Positions 8,520-18,118 of a DNA stretch of 64,000 bases are shown here, one piece after another. The notes below the pieces were generated by a model that saw only the letters and a program-made list of their open reading frames with translations, was not told the DNA's origin and did no database searches. The DNA is from Thiofilum sp. (lineage in GTDB: Bacteria > Pseudomonadota > Gammaproteobacteria > Thiotrichales > Thiotrichaceae). Location: NCBI RefSeq assembly GCF_016711335.1, contig NZ_JADJTF010000001.1, positions 3,906,001 through 3,970,000 on the forward strand. The letters are read 5' to 3'. The stretch's first letter is position 1, and each line of letters opens with the position of its first letter. The position numbers were made by a program, and so were the translations under genes.

Positions 8520-9187
8520 AAAGTTCTCACTATTTCAAAGGCAAGACCCGCAGCATCTTGCTCGGCTTTGCGACGACTATTGGCTAAGCCTTCAGTACGA
8601 ATTTTCAAGGCGGGAATCACACATTCGGCACGAAATGACTGCTTATGCGCCTCGCCCGTCACATCTAATAAATGATATTGGGGTAAGTCCATACTACGGG
8701 ATTGTAAATATTCTTGTAGACGGCTTTTGGGGTCTTTTAAATCGTCCTCGGTAGGTAAGTCTCTCAGGCGCTGCTCATAAATTTTAAGCACAAACGCTTG
8801 TGCTTCAATCAAATTACGCTCTAAGTAAATACAGCCAATTAAAGCTTCTAAAGCATCCGCTAGAATCGACTTACGCCTAAACCCACCACTTTTTAATTCA
8901 CCCGGCCCTAAACGTAAAAAATCACCCAAACGAATATCACCTGCTAATTGCGCTAAGGCATTTTCATTCACTAAAGAGGCCCTAAGCCTACTTAAATAGC
9001 CCTCACTAGCACGCGGGATGCGTTTATAAAGCTCCGTGGTGATAATAAGCCCTAGCACACTATCACCAAGGAACTCCAAGCGTTCGTTGTTTTTGCCGTC
9101 CGCACTACGATGAGTAATGGCGCGTTTAAAACTATCCGTCGCCATTAATGCTTGATCAATTAATTTATCCAGTCGTTCCACACTCAC
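8516..9187 (-). CDS. rnc: Ribonuclease III
   Basis: RNase III cuts double-stranded RNA and processes rRNA precursors and many mRNAs. The 223 residues contain the family signature NERLEFLGDSVLGL with metal-binding Glu/Asp, the second acidic cluster LADALEALIGCIYLE, and a C-terminal dsRNA-binding domain (DPKSRLQEYLQ to the end, with SRRKAEQDAAGLA). It lies between lepB (24-29 bases away) and era, a conserved arrangement. Confidence 0.97.
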   Translation of the reverse strand: MSVERLDKLIDQALMATDSFKRAITHRSADGKNNERLEFLGDSVLGLIITTELYKRIPRASEGYLSRLRASLVNENALAQLAGDIRLGDFLRLGPGELKSGGFRRKSILADALEALIGCIYLERNLIEAQAFVLKIYEQRLRDLPTEDDLKDPKSRLQEYLQSRSMDLPQYHLLDVTGEAHKQSFRAECVIPALKIRTEGLANSRRKAEQDAAGLAFEIVRTL

Positions 9188-9211
9188 TATCCTAGATGAG
9201 AGGGTGGGATA

Positions 9212-9982
9212 TTATTCAATCCCACCTACACGCCCTAACGAAGGCCAAGTACTGCCAATATTCCAATGCAACCACACAAATACCGCTTTACCTACTAAAT
9301 TTTCTTCGGGCACAAACCCCCAATAACGGCTGTCATTACTATGATCACGATTATCGCCCATCATAAAGTAATGCCCCGCTGGAACCATTAAATCTTGAAT
9401 CGGGCTAGGAACATTGGGATCAATTAAAATATCGTGTTGTTTGCCATTTAACGTTTCTTTGAAACGTAAAGCCACATTATCCCCCTGATCACCGCCCGGA
9501 ATAGGAATATAGTCCCCTAACTCAACGCGCTCCACCGGAATACCATTCACACTGAGTACTTTATCGTTAATGGTAATACGATCTCCGGGGACACCTATAA
9601 CGCGCTTAATAAAGTCGATATTAGGGTCTTGTGGAAAACGAAAGACCGCTACATCGCCTACTTTAGGCTCACCCGTTTCCATAACTTTATTGTGCACTAA
9701 AGGTAAACGCACGCCATAGGCAAATTTATTCACTAAAATAAAGTCACCAATTTCTAAAGTCGGCAGCATAGATCCCGAAGGAATGCGAAACGGCTCCATC
9801 ACAAAGGAGCGTAATACTAAAACGACGAGCAGCACCGGAAAAAAAGATTTCGCGTAATCAACTATAATCGGTTCGGTTTTAGCAGGGGGTTGTTTGCGTG
9901 TTTTGAGCCAATAGCCTAACCAAATTAAACCCGATACTACGGTTAACGTGACTAGAATTAACTCTAGATCCAATAAATTCAT
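9212..9982 (-). CDS. lepB: Signal peptidase I
   Basis: LepB removes signal peptides from exported preproteins at the outer face of the inner membrane. It has two N-terminal membrane segments (about 1-22 and 45-65), then the catalytic serine in FRIPSGSMLPTLEIGDF and the lysine base in FIKRVIGVPGD, followed by GDNRDHSNDSRYWG (box E). I prefer the ATG at 9982 (MNLLDLELIL), which matches the canonical LepB start; an ATG four codons upstream (9994) is also possible. It follows lepA after less than 20 bases, the classical lepA-lepB operon. Confidence 0.96.
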   Translation of the reverse strand: MNLLDLELILVTLTVVSGLIWLGYWLKTRKQPPAKTEPIIVDYAKSFFPVLLVVLVLRSFVMEPFRIPSGSMLPTLEIGDFILVNKFAYGVRLPLVHNKVMETGEPKVGDVAVFRFPQDPNIDFIKRVIGVPGDRITINDKVLSVNGIPVERVELGDYIPIPGGDQGDNVALRFKETLNGKQHDILIDPNVPSPIQDLMVPAGHYFMMGDNRDHSNDSRYWGFVPEENLVGKAVFVWLHWNIGSTWPSLGRVGGIE

Positions 9983-10000
9983 ACTCGTTTCCATTATTAA

Positions 10001-11809
10001 TTACTTATCGCCGACTTTGAGTACTGCTAGAAACGCCTCTTGTGGGATTTCAACATTACCCACTTGTTTCATGCGCTTTTTACCCGCTTTTTGCTTTTCC
10101 AATAATTTACGCTTACGGCTCACATCGCCACCATAACACTTAGCCAATACGTTTTTACGTAAGGCTTTGACGGTCGTGCGGGCAATAATATTAGTGCCAA
10201 TCGCGGCTTGAATTGCTACTTCAAACATTTGACGCGGGATAATATCCTTCATGCGCTCGGTTAACTCGCGCCCGCGTTGCTGGGCAAACGCTTTATGTAC
10301 CATAAGAGATAAAGCATCGACTCGATCACCATTGATTAAAATATCTACTTTAACCATAGGTGCTTCTTCAAAACGGTCTAGTTGATAATCAAACGACGCA
10401 TAACCACGACTTACTGATTTCAAACGATCAAAGAAATCCAGTACTACCTCATTTAAAGGCAAATCATAATTCAGCGTGACTTGATTACCGAGGAACTGCA
10501 TTTGAGTTTGAGTACCACGTTTTTCAATACACAGATTCATGACATTACCCACATATTCTTGTGGGACTAAAATCGTGCCTTTAATAATCGGTTCGCGGAT
10601 TTCTTTAATACTGGTGACCGCCGGTAACTGTGCCGGATTATGAATCTCTAGGGTTTCGCCTGCGGTGGTGATCACTTGATACACAACAGTAGGGGCGGTA
10701 GTAATCAGATCTAGATCATACTCACGCTCTAAGCGTTCTTGCACGATCTCCATATGCAGCATCCCTAAAAAGCCACAGCGGAACCCAAAACCTAAGGCTT
10801 GAGAGGTTTCAGGCTCATAGTATAAGGCTGAGTCATTGAGATTGAGCTTTTGTAAGGCTTCACGTAAATCTTCATACGCATCGGACTCTACTGGGAATAT
10901 ACCCGCAAAGACGCGCGGCTGAATCTCTTTAAATCCGGGCAAAGGCTTATCAGCGGGACGCTGCGCATCGGTGAAAGTATCACCGACTTTAGCGCCGTCT
11001 AGCTCTTTAATGCCTGCAATGAGAAAACCCACCTCACCTGCACGTAAGATTTCCGTATCCGTCATTTTGGGAGTAAAAATACCCACCCGCTCGACTTGGA
11101 ACTCACGTCCGGTCGCCATCGCTTTAATTTTTTGCTTTTTGCGAATCTCACCATCTTTAATACGAATCAGCGACACTACACCCACATAGTTATCAAACCA
11201 TGAATCGACAATAAGGGCTTTTAGAGGAGCTTCAGGATCACCTTTAGGCGGTGGGATACGCTCTACTATTTGTTCGAGCACCTCTTCAATACCAATCCCT
11301 GTCTTAGCACTACAAACCACTGCATCATGGGCATCTAGGCCGATGATTTCTTCAATCTCTACCTTGACACGTTCAGGATCAGCAGCAGGTAGATCAATTT
11401 TATTGAGTACCGGAACCACCTCAAGGTCTAAATCAATCGCGGTGTAGCAATTGGCAACACTTTGCGCCTCCACCCCTTGAGAGGCATCAACGACTAATAA
11501 TGCTCCCTCACAGGCTGCTAAAGAGCGCGATACTTCATAAGAAAAATCCACATGCCCCGGCGTATCAATGAAATTTAGCTCGTAGGTCTCGCCTGTTTTT
11601 TTACTGGTGTAATTGAGGGAGACACTTTGTGCCTTAATAGTAATACCGCGTTCACGCTCTAAATCCATTGAGTCGAGTACTTGCTCCGACATTTCACGGT
11701 CAGTTAAACCACCACAGACCTGAATAAAACGATCCGATAAGGTGGACTTACCATGATCAATATGGGCAATAATGGAGAAATTACGGATATTTTGATTCGC
11801 TTCACTCAT
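10001..11809 (-). CDS. lepA: Elongation factor 4 (LepA)
   Basis: LepA/EF4 is a ribosome-binding GTPase that affects initiation and elongation under stress. The 602 residues begin with the GTPase domain (IAHIDHGKSTLSDR, ERGITIKAQ, DTPGHVDFSYE, LNKIDLP) and continue through the EF-G-like domains to the LepA-specific C-terminal domain, with FAGIFPVES and the basic end GKKRMKQVGNVEIPQEAF. Its start overlaps the end of the glutaredoxin-like gene by 8 bases, so the two are probably translated together. Confidence 0.98.
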   Translation of the reverse strand: MSEANQNIRNFSIIAHIDHGKSTLSDRFIQVCGGLTDREMSEQVLDSMDLERERGITIKAQSVSLNYTSKKTGETYELNFIDTPGHVDFSYEVSRSLAACEGALLVVDASQGVEAQSVANCYTAIDLDLEVVPVLNKIDLPAADPERVKVEIEEIIGLDAHDAVVCSAKTGIGIEEVLEQIVERIPPPKGDPEAPLKALIVDSWFDNYVGVVSLIRIKDGEIRKKQKIKAMATGREFQVERVGIFTPKMTDTEILRAGEVGFLIAGIKELDGAKVGDTFTDAQRPADKPLPGFKEIQPRVFAGIFPVESDAYEDLREALQKLNLNDSALYYEPETSQALGFGFRCGFLGMLHMEIVQERLEREYDLDLITTAPTVVYQVITTAGETLEIHNPAQLPAVTSIKEIREPIIKGTILVPQEYVGNVMNLCIEKRGTQTQMQFLGNQVTLNYDLPLNEVVLDFFDRLKSVSRGYASFDYQLDRFEEAPMVKVDILINGDRVDALSLMVHKAFAQQRGRELTERMKDIIPRQMFEVAIQAAIGTNIIARTTVKALRKNVLAKCYGGDVSRKRKLLEKQKAGKKRMKQVGNVEIPQEAFLAVLKVGDK

Positions 11810-12056
11810 GCTGCAATGCTAGCCTCAATGCCTGCTCATCAAAAAAGTGATAACACAATACTTCACCTTCGTATTCCACCACAGGAATATCTACATGATA
11901 ACGTTGGCGAATCATTGGTTCGGCTTGATCAATGTCAGACAGTTTAATGTCAAAATTCAATTCACTTTGCAGACCTTGCAAAGCGGCTATCATATCATCA
12001 CATAAATGACAGCCGGGGCGATAATACACGGTTACGAGGTTTTTTGCTTGAATCAA
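11802..12056 (-). CDS. Glutaredoxin-like protein (DUF836 family)
   Basis: This 84-residue thioredoxin-fold protein has a CxxC redox motif, YYRPGCHLCDDM, and the cis-Pro region DIPVVEYEG typical of the small glutaredoxin-like DUF836 family. The family probably handles thiol-disulfide exchange in the cytoplasm, but substrates are not established. Members are often found just upstream of lepA or next to degP/mucD in gammaproteobacteria. Here it is 16 bases after degP and overlaps lepA by 8. Confidence 0.85.
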   Translation of the reverse strand: MIQAKNLVTVYYRPGCHLCDDMIAALQGLQSELNFDIKLSDIDQAEPMIRQRYHVDIPVVEYEGEVLCYHFFDEQALRLALQHE

Positions 12057-12072
12057 TCGTGGACTACTCGGT

Positions 12073-13464
12073 TTAATTTACTTTCAAGGCAATAAAACGC
12101 GCCGCGCCCTGCCGATTGACTAATAAGGGAATCATGCGTGCGCGGGGCAAGTTTTGGACTAAAGTGGCTAATTGTGCGCGAGAATGAATAGGTTTGCCAT
12201 CGATTAGCGTCAGAATATCACCCGCCTCTATTTTGGCTGAAAGAGCAGGCTCACTCACTACTTTATCGACTGCCACTCCCTGTTTGAGCTTCAGCACTTG
12301 CTTATCTTTATGATTTAATTCACTTAGCTCCATACCTAATAAGGTGCTAGCTGACATAGGTTCAGGTTGTGCAGGAGGCATTAAATCCTCGACCGGTAAT
12401 TCAGGAGCGGGTAACTCACTCACCACTAAGCTCAGTGTTTGGCGTTGTCCATCGCGCATAATAGTGAGATAAACTGGCGTTCCTGCGGCAGTCATACCCA
12501 CTATGGAAGGTAATACCGCAGCATTCGGTACCGGTTTACCATTAAACTCTAAAATCACATCTCCAATATGGAGTATCCCTTCAGCAGGTCCACCTTCGGT
12601 CACCTGTGCAACTAATGCACCGGTGGGCTTTAATAAATTAAAAGACTCTGCCAGTTCTTGATCTACATCTTGGATATAGACTCCCAACCATCCGCGTGAC
12701 ACATAGCCCTGAGTTTTAAGCTGTTCAATCACACTCATAGCCACTTTAATAGGGATAGCAAAGGACACCCCCATAAAGCCTCCCGAACGACTGTAGATTT
12801 GCGAGTTAATACCCACTACTTGACCGGCTAAGTTAAATAAAGGACCACCAGAATTGCCCGGATTGATGGCTACATCGGTTTGAATAAAAGGTACGTAATT
12901 ATCGCTCGGCAAATTACGCCCTAAAGCACTCACAATCCCCGAGGTGGCACTGTGATCAAAGCCAAACGGGGAACCAATCGCTAATACCCATTCCCCCACT
13001 TCGAGACGATCTGAATTACCCAATTTAACCGTTGGTAAATTTTTAGCACTCACTTTAAGCAATGCGACATCAGTACGTAAGTCACTACCAATCAACTGCG
13101 CCTTAAATTCGCGTCTATCACTAAGTTTTACCGTAATTTCACTCGCCTTAGCCACGACATGATGATTAGTCACAATATAGCCATCGGCAGATAAGATAAA
13201 ACCAGAACCACGCGGATTGGTATCAAAGGGGACTGATTGTCCGCGCTCATCAAAAAAGCGCCGATATAATTCGTCAAATAACTGCTCGGAATTAAGGGGA
13301 TCGGTTTGATCAGGGGCGAGATTAGTACTTTGCGTCGTAATATTAACCACCGCCGGACTGGCACGCTTTACTAGCTGTGTAAATTGCGGGAGATTATGCG
13401 CTCCTACAGAATGGGTAAACAAACATAACCCTAGAATCAACCCAAACCAACGTTGATACATCAA
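12073..13464 (-). CDS. degP: Periplasmic serine endoprotease, DegP/MucD type
   Basis: A signal peptide (GLILGLCLFTHSVGA) leads into a trypsin-like protease with His in IVTNHHVVA (near 101), Asp in RTDVALLKV (near 131) and Ser in INPGNSGGPLF (near 204). Two PDZ domains follow (about 270-360 with RGWLGVYIQDV, and about 375-463). The HtrA family degrades or refolds damaged envelope proteins. At 463 residues it matches MucD. The position downstream of rpoE-rseABC parallels the algU-mucABCD operon of Pseudomonas, so sigma-E-type control is likely. Confidence 0.95.
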   Translation of the reverse strand: MMYQRWFGLILGLCLFTHSVGAHNLPQFTQLVKRASPAVVNITTQSTNLAPDQTDPLNSEQLFDELYRRFFDERGQSVPFDTNPRGSGFILSADGYIVTNHHVVAKASEITVKLSDRREFKAQLIGSDLRTDVALLKVSAKNLPTVKLGNSDRLEVGEWVLAIGSPFGFDHSATSGIVSALGRNLPSDNYVPFIQTDVAINPGNSGGPLFNLAGQVVGINSQIYSRSGGFMGVSFAIPIKVAMSVIEQLKTQGYVSRGWLGVYIQDVDQELAESFNLLKPTGALVAQVTEGGPAEGILHIGDVILEFNGKPVPNAAVLPSIVGMTAAGTPVYLTIMRDGQRQTLSLVVSELPAPELPVEDLMPPAQPEPMSASTLLGMELSELNHKDKQVLKLKQGVAVDKVVSEPALSAKIEAGDILTLIDGKPIHSRAQLATLVQNLPRARMIPLLVNRQGAARFIALKVN

Positions 13465-13523
13465 ACTGCTCCTGACTGCCTATTCGTGCTCTAATACTTT
13501 CGGCTTATTATTATTTTATGCTG

Positions 13524-14012
13524 TTACTTCAGGTTAGCGCTATGAAAGTGTATAGAGTGAATCTCATTTTGTTTACGCAAAATAACGGGTTGAAAGTGTT
13601 CTAGGTGTTTCGACCAACTTGCTAAATAATGAGCCAATCTCAACCCCACTCCTAACCCAATAGCACCTGCCAGCATAGCCCCTATATCGCTATTCCAATC
13701 TAATAGGCTAAATATATAAGATCCTAATAAAGCAGCGATTAACAAACCCAACAAGGGTAGTGCATAAGCCAGTAATGAGTAAAATAAAAAAGCTTCACTT
13801 TTTAAACCTACCACGACTTGCTCACCCACTTTGGCATACACCGGATTCATTACCTTGACGGCTTGCTGTTTAGGGCGTAGCCATTCGGTTAAGGATAAAC
13901 TAGAGCAAGTGCTTTTGGCATTGGTACAGGTTTGGCAAGAGTGGCTATCTTGAGGCATTACCCAAGCATAACCCGGTTCATTAGCGATGATGACCGCATG
14001 TTGTTCAATCAT
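13524..14012 (-). CDS. rseC: SoxR-reducing/sigma-E regulator RseC (MucC)
   Basis: RseC/MucC is an inner-membrane protein of the sigma-E cluster, with roles proposed in sigma-E control and in SoxR reduction. It has an N-terminal cysteine-rich part (SCQTCTNAKSTCSS) and two membrane helices (FYSLLAYALPLLGLLIAALL and the segment after it, GAMLAGAIGLGVGL). I choose the ATG at 14012 (MIEQHAVII) because a G-rich ribosome site lies just ahead of it; the ATG five codons upstream has none. It lies between rseB and degP on the same strand. Confidence 0.88.
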   Translation of the reverse strand: MIEQHAVIIANEPGYAWVMPQDSHSCQTCTNAKSTCSSLSLTEWLRPKQQAVKVMNPVYAKVGEQVVVGLKSEAFLFYSLLAYALPLLGLLIAALLGSYIFSLLDWNSDIGAMLAGAIGLGVGLRLAHYLASWSKHLEHFQPVILRKQNEIHSIHFHSANLK

Positions 14013-14107
14013 GGTCAGCGCCCCCATATTGTTGTTATTAGCAAATTGCCCACAGGCTGACTCAGAGGCTGAGATAACGTTTGAGTATTGAGCAATTCTA
14101 TAGGTGA

Positions 14108-15028
14108 TTAAGGGGTATATTTAAGCCCATCTACAATAGCTTCTAAAGTTGACTCTGGCACTTCCCCCATCAATGTGATCATATAGTTGCCAACTTCACG
14201 GGTCAATATATTCATCGCCCCCGAAGTATAGATCGATTGCGCCGCCAAACCCTCATCCTCTCCTTTGCTATCCGCAAAGATAGAAACTGAGGTCATGCCA
14301 TCAGAAACAATAATTTGCGTTCTAGTGGCAGACTGTTGAATTTCAGCAATTTTCTCAAAGCCTAAGGGTAACTTAGCAAAGCTCCAACTATGGGTATTGT
14401 TTTGTTCTAGAGGCACTGCATCTAAGACTGGAGCGGCGGCTAATGCAACTGCATCTACCCTCCCTTCTGACTCAGCAGCGGTAGCGGTAGGCTCTGTGGT
14501 CAACTCAATTTCGGTAAACATTAATTGCTCAACCACAGCTTTATTGCGATCCATCAGCGAATACTTTAATAACATGCCCGTGTGTGGATCGATGCAATAG
14601 CGATGTAAATAACGCATTGCATCTTTAGGACGTGCTACCACCACTTGGCATTCAATATTAGCTACCCACTCCTGTGCACCTAAATCAAATGAGTAAGCTT
14701 TTTGAGTTTGAGGCTGGAGTTTATTATAAGTAGACAAAGAAAAGCTTTTTGCTTCCTCTGGAGTACTAGCTACATCTCGACCCGTTTTAGGATCTAGATA
14801 AACTACACTTTCTTCTCCACCTTGTGAGGAGTGCGTAATTCTAAAGGTAGCTAAATTACTATCTTGTTGATAAACCAGCTTACCTTGATAATTCAGTTGC
14901 CGCGCCGAGGATTGCATCAGCTCTAATAAATCCAAAGCAGAATCAGCGGCTGCTACCTCAACTGTACTCATACTCAGGCACAAACCTAGCTTGGCTAACA
15001 GAGATATTTTATTCACACTATTGCTCAT
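14108..15028 (-). CDS. rseB: Sigma-E factor regulatory protein RseB (MucB)
   Basis: RseB sits in the periplasm, binds the anti-sigma factor RseA and shields it from DegS until it senses mislocalised outer-membrane proteins or LPS. The 306 residues have a signal peptide (LGLCLSMSTVEVAAAD), the N-terminal LolA-like domain (ARQLNYQGKLVYQQDSN to about 190) and a small C-terminal domain (WSFAKLPLGFEKIA onward) that ends in a conserved-looking GEVPESTLEAIVDGLKY. A non-conserved Ala/Glu-rich linker joins them. The start overlaps rseA by ATGA. Confidence 0.93.
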   Translation of the reverse strand: MSNSVNKISLLAKLGLCLSMSTVEVAAADSALDLLELMQSSARQLNYQGKLVYQQDSNLATFRITHSSQGGEESVVYLDPKTGRDVASTPEEAKSFSLSTYNKLQPQTQKAYSFDLGAQEWVANIECQVVVARPKDAMRYLHRYCIDPHTGMLLKYSLMDRNKAVVEQLMFTEIELTTEPTATAAESEGRVDAVALAAAPVLDAVPLEQNNTHSWSFAKLPLGFEKIAEIQQSATRTQIIVSDGMTSVSIFADSKGEDEGLAAQSIYTSGAMNILTREVGNYMITLMGEVPESTLEAIVDGLKYTP

Positions 15029-15636
15029 TGGTTGTAAGACACGGCGCGTACTGTGGGAACTACACTGGTAGTCGAAGCATAACGAATATGATCTTTAATA
15101 TACGATCTCAATAAGGCTTGCGTTTTAGGATCGAGACGGCTAATAGAACGGGCTGTTTTTGCAGAGGGCGCTACAGGAAGTTCAGCCGTATTGAAGGCAA
15201 CCGCTTGAACGACTACGGGCGTAACGGGAGCACTAACAGCTACCTCAGCCACAGGGTTAGGAGTGTTTGCAGCGTTATTGAACATCAACCCTGCCGCCAT
15301 GATTACCGCCCCTAAACTAGCGGCTGCCCCGTACTGCATGACCGTGCGCCACATCGGTGTGACTTTGGCTAGGTTGGCTTCTGTTACTATCGGAGTAGGG
15401 ACAATATTAGGGGTGGCAATCTCATCATCAATAGCCGCATGAATACCGGCTAGGAAATCTCTTTTTTGCACAGGGGCATGGCTCTTACGCAATACCTCAC
15501 CCGTTAAAGCATAGCGCCTCCACGTCGCTACTAATTCATCATCTTGTTTGAGTTCGTTTAATAGGCGACGGCGCTCAAAATCACCCGCCTCATCATCTAA
15601 TAAGGCCGATAATAATTCGTATTTAGTCACATTCAT
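15025..15636 (-). CDS. rseA: Anti-sigma-E factor RseA (MucA)
   Basis: RseA is the membrane-bound anti-sigma factor that holds RpoE at the inner membrane. The N-terminus LSALLDDEAGDFERRRLL and TWRRYALTGEVLR is the sigma-binding domain; one membrane helix follows near 100-120 (GAAASLGAVIMAAGLMF), then a periplasmic tail. The ATG at 15636 has AGGTG eight bases ahead; the ATG two codons upstream (15642) is too close to that site. It follows rpoE by about 35 bases. Confidence 0.93.
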   Translation of the reverse strand: MNVTKYELLSALLDDEAGDFERRRLLNELKQDDELVATWRRYALTGEVLRKSHAPVQKRDFLAGIHAAIDDEIATPNIVPTPIVTEANLAKVTPMWRTVMQYGAAASLGAVIMAAGLMFNNAANTPNPVAEVAVSAPVTPVVVQAVAFNTAELPVAPSAKTARSISRLDPKTQALLRSYIKDHIRYASTTSVVPTVRAVSYNQ

Positions 15637-15670
15637 TTGCATTTCACCTAAGCTTTCCAGACCACTTTCT

Positions 15671-16249
15671 TTAATCTTCCAAGAGTGGTTTCAGTACTTT
15701 ATCAATTGCCTCTCGAGCACGGAAAATCCGCGAACGCACCGTACCAATAGGACAATCCATCACCAGCGCAATCTCATCATAACTCATACCCTCAATCTCA
15801 CGCAGTAAAATGGCGGTCTTAAGATCTTCGGGCAAAGCTTCGATAGCAGTACTTACCGCTAGTTCAATTTCCTCGCGTAATAACTCATGCTCGGGCGTCC
15901 CATACTCTTTTAGAGCAGACTCACCCTCATATTGTTCCGCTTCATCTGCATCAATATCGACACTCGGTGCACGCCGTCCCTCGGATACTAAATAATTTTT
16001 GGCGGTATTTATAGCGATTCGATACAGCCACGTATAAAACGCACTTTCACCACGAAAATTTTTTAATCCACGATAGGCTTTAATAAAGGTTTCTTGCGCC
16101 ACATCAAAGGCTAAATCATCATCACGCACATAGCGATGAACTAGACTAACGACCCGATGTTGGTATTTCAAAACCAGTAGATCAAACGACTTTTTATCAC
16201 CCGCCTGAACTCTCATTACCAGTTCCAGATCGGTTTGGCTTTGCTCCAT
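15671..16249 (-). CDS. rpoE: RNA polymerase sigma-E factor (RpoE/AlgU)
   Basis: This ECF sigma factor directs the envelope-stress response. The 192 residues contain region 2 (FDLLVLKYQHRVVSLVHRYV, DVAQETFIKAYRGL, FYTWLYRIAINTAKN) and region 4 (LPEDLKTAILLREIEGMSYD, then CPIGTVRSRIFRAREAI). It leads the rseABC-degP cluster. Its Shine-Dalgarno AAGGAG (around 16258-16265) can pair with CTCCT just before the ATG, a 5-bp stem that might limit translation. I looked for a GAACTT-type sigma-E -35 element upstream and saw none. Confidence 0.97.
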   Translation of the reverse strand: MEQSQTDLELVMRVQAGDKKSFDLLVLKYQHRVVSLVHRYVRDDDLAFDVAQETFIKAYRGLKNFRGESAFYTWLYRIAINTAKNYLVSEGRRAPSVDIDADEAEQYEGESALKEYGTPEHELLREEIELAVSTAIEALPEDLKTAILLREIEGMSYDEIALVMDCPIGTVRSRIFRAREAIDKVLKPLLED

Positions 16250-16462
16250 TAGGAGGCTACTCCTTAATTACTTATAGTCATAACATCGTAGGCGGGATTG
16301 CTAATAGTCAAGAGACAAATAGTAAATGCACTCTAATGCGCAGTGCGCTACTGGTTTGACTCTTATCTGCAAAATCAACATGCTTATTTATAGGCGCTAT
16401 ATGCTAACCTGTCGTCACAAGGAATAGAATACAATCCCCCACCCAGTTGAGGCATAAAATAT
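16250..16462. promoter_or_regulatory. Divergent promoter region rpoE / nadB
   Basis: These 213 bases must hold the promoters for the minus-strand sigma-E operon and plus-strand nadB. TTGACT at 16356-16361 is a good -35 on the plus strand, but the candidate -10 sequences at the right distance are poor. No sigma-E consensus is obvious on the minus strand. Confidence 0.35.
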
Positions 16463-18070
16463 ATGTATGATGTATTAATCATTGGTAGTGGAGCTGCTGG
16501 TTTAACACTAGCATTGAGCCTACCTAGCTATTTAAGTATTGCCATACTGAGCAAAGAAGAGGCTACAGAAGGCAGTACGGTTTATGCTCAGGGGGGTATA
16601 TCGGGGGTAATGGATGAAGATGACAGTTTTGCCGCGCATATTGCTGACACTTTAGATGCGGGAGTTGGCTTATGTGATCCAGAGGCAGTGCGTTTTATAG
16701 TAGAAAATAGCCGCCGTGCCGTACAGTGGCTGGTTAATCTAGGTGTTCCTTTCACCCGTGAAAATAATCAATCCAATGCTCCTTTGCATTTGACTCGTGA
16801 GGGAGGGCATAGCCATCGGCGTGTGGCACATGCGGCTGATGCCAGTGGAGCCGCTATTGAAACTACTTTACTCACCTCCGTCCGGCAACGTTCTAATATT
16901 GAGGTATTAGAGCACCACATTGCTATTGATCTGATCACCACTCGAAAATTAGGCAAACGCGTCAATCGTTGTGTAGGTGCTTATGTCTTGGATAAACAAC
17001 AAGACCTGATTAAATCCATGGGTGCACAAGTCACTATTCTAGCCACTGGAGGCGCTAGTAAGGTGTATCTATATACCAGTAATCCAGACGGAGCCAGTGG
17101 TGATGGCATTGCGATGGCTTGGAGAGCAGGCTGTCGGGTGGCTAATATGGAATTTATGCAGTTCCATCCGACCTGTTTGTATCATCCCCAAGCCAAGTCA
17201 CAACTGATTACAGAAGCGGTACGAGGTGAAGGTGGTCTATTACTTTTGCCAGATGGTACGCGTTTTATGCCACAATTTGATCCGCGTGCCGAACTCGCTC
17301 CACGCGATATAGTGGCGCGTGCCATTGATCATGAAATCAAGCGCTTGGGCATCAATAGTGTTTTTTTAGATATTAGCCACAAATCGCGTAATTTTATTAT
17401 TCAGCATTTTCCTAATTTGTATGAAATGTGCTTAAGCTTTGGTTATGACATGACTAAAGAGCCTATTCCGGTAGTACCTGCTGCACACTATACCTGTGGG
17501 GGCGTTATTACTGACCTCACGGGGCGCACAGATTTAGCGCAATTATATTGTATCGGTGAAAGCGCCTACACCGGACTACATGGCGCCAATCGCCTAGCGA
17601 GTAATTCGCTTTTGGAATGTATTGTACTAGGTCAAGCCGCTAGCCAAGATATTACTAAACAGTTTCACGATAAGGTATTCCCTCCCCTCCCCCCCATACC
17701 TGCTTGGGATGATAGTCGTGTGATTGACTCTGATGAGAATGTAGTTATTCACCATAACTGGGATGAGGTAAGACGCTTTATGTGGGATTATGTGGGGATA
17801 GTACGCACGACCAAACGCTTGCAACGGGCGCAGAATCGTGTGCGCTTATTATTAAGTGAGATTAATGAATACTATGCCCATTTCTCTTTAACCAGTGATT
17901 TAGTTGAGTTACGTAACCTAACCTTGGTAGCATCCTTAATTATTCGTTCCGCTCTGATGCGGCATGAAAGTCGAGGCTTGCATTATACACTTGATTATCC
18001 TACGCGTGATCCACAATTAGATGGTTTACCTACAGTGCTTGATCCACTTAGTGCTTACTATTGGCACTGA
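16463..18070 (+). CDS. nadB: L-aspartate oxidase NadB
   Basis: NadB oxidises L-aspartate to iminoaspartate, the first step of de novo NAD synthesis. The 535 residues open with the FAD-binding DVLIIGSGAAGLTLALSLP, include AQGGISGVMDEDDS, the active-site region HRRVAHAADASG, the sequence MEFMQFHPTCLYHP with the conserved His, and ANRLASNSLLECIVLG. Length agrees with E. coli NadB. In Pseudomonas and E. coli nadB also lies divergent from rpoE, so the neighbourhood is conserved. No nadA or nadC is nearby. Confidence 0.97.
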   Translation: MYDVLIIGSGAAGLTLALSLPSYLSIAILSKEEATEGSTVYAQGGISGVMDEDDSFAAHIADTLDAGVGLCDPEAVRFIVENSRRAVQWLVNLGVPFTRENNQSNAPLHLTREGGHSHRRVAHAADASGAAIETTLLTSVRQRSNIEVLEHHIAIDLITTRKLGKRVNRCVGAYVLDKQQDLIKSMGAQVTILATGGASKVYLYTSNPDGASGDGIAMAWRAGCRVANMEFMQFHPTCLYHPQAKSQLITEAVRGEGGLLLLPDGTRFMPQFDPRAELAPRDIVARAIDHEIKRLGINSVFLDISHKSRNFIIQHFPNLYEMCLSFGYDMTKEPIPVVPAAHYTCGGVITDLTGRTDLAQLYCIGESAYTGLHGANRLASNSLLECIVLGQAASQDITKQFHDKVFPPLPPIPAWDDSRVIDSDENVVIHHNWDEVRRFMWDYVGIVRTTKRLQRAQNRVRLLLSEINEYYAHFSLTSDLVELRNLTLVASLIIRSALMRHESRGLHYTLDYPTRDPQLDGLPTVLDPLSAYYWH

Positions 18071-18118
18071 AATTACTGTATGATGCTGCCCCCTAAACTT
18101 AAGTACATAGGCTAAGGT

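Noticed and set aside
16250..16462. Sigma-E autoregulated promoter upstream of rpoE
   Set aside because: Expected from the family, but no GAACTT-type -35 element could be found in the minus-strand sequence.
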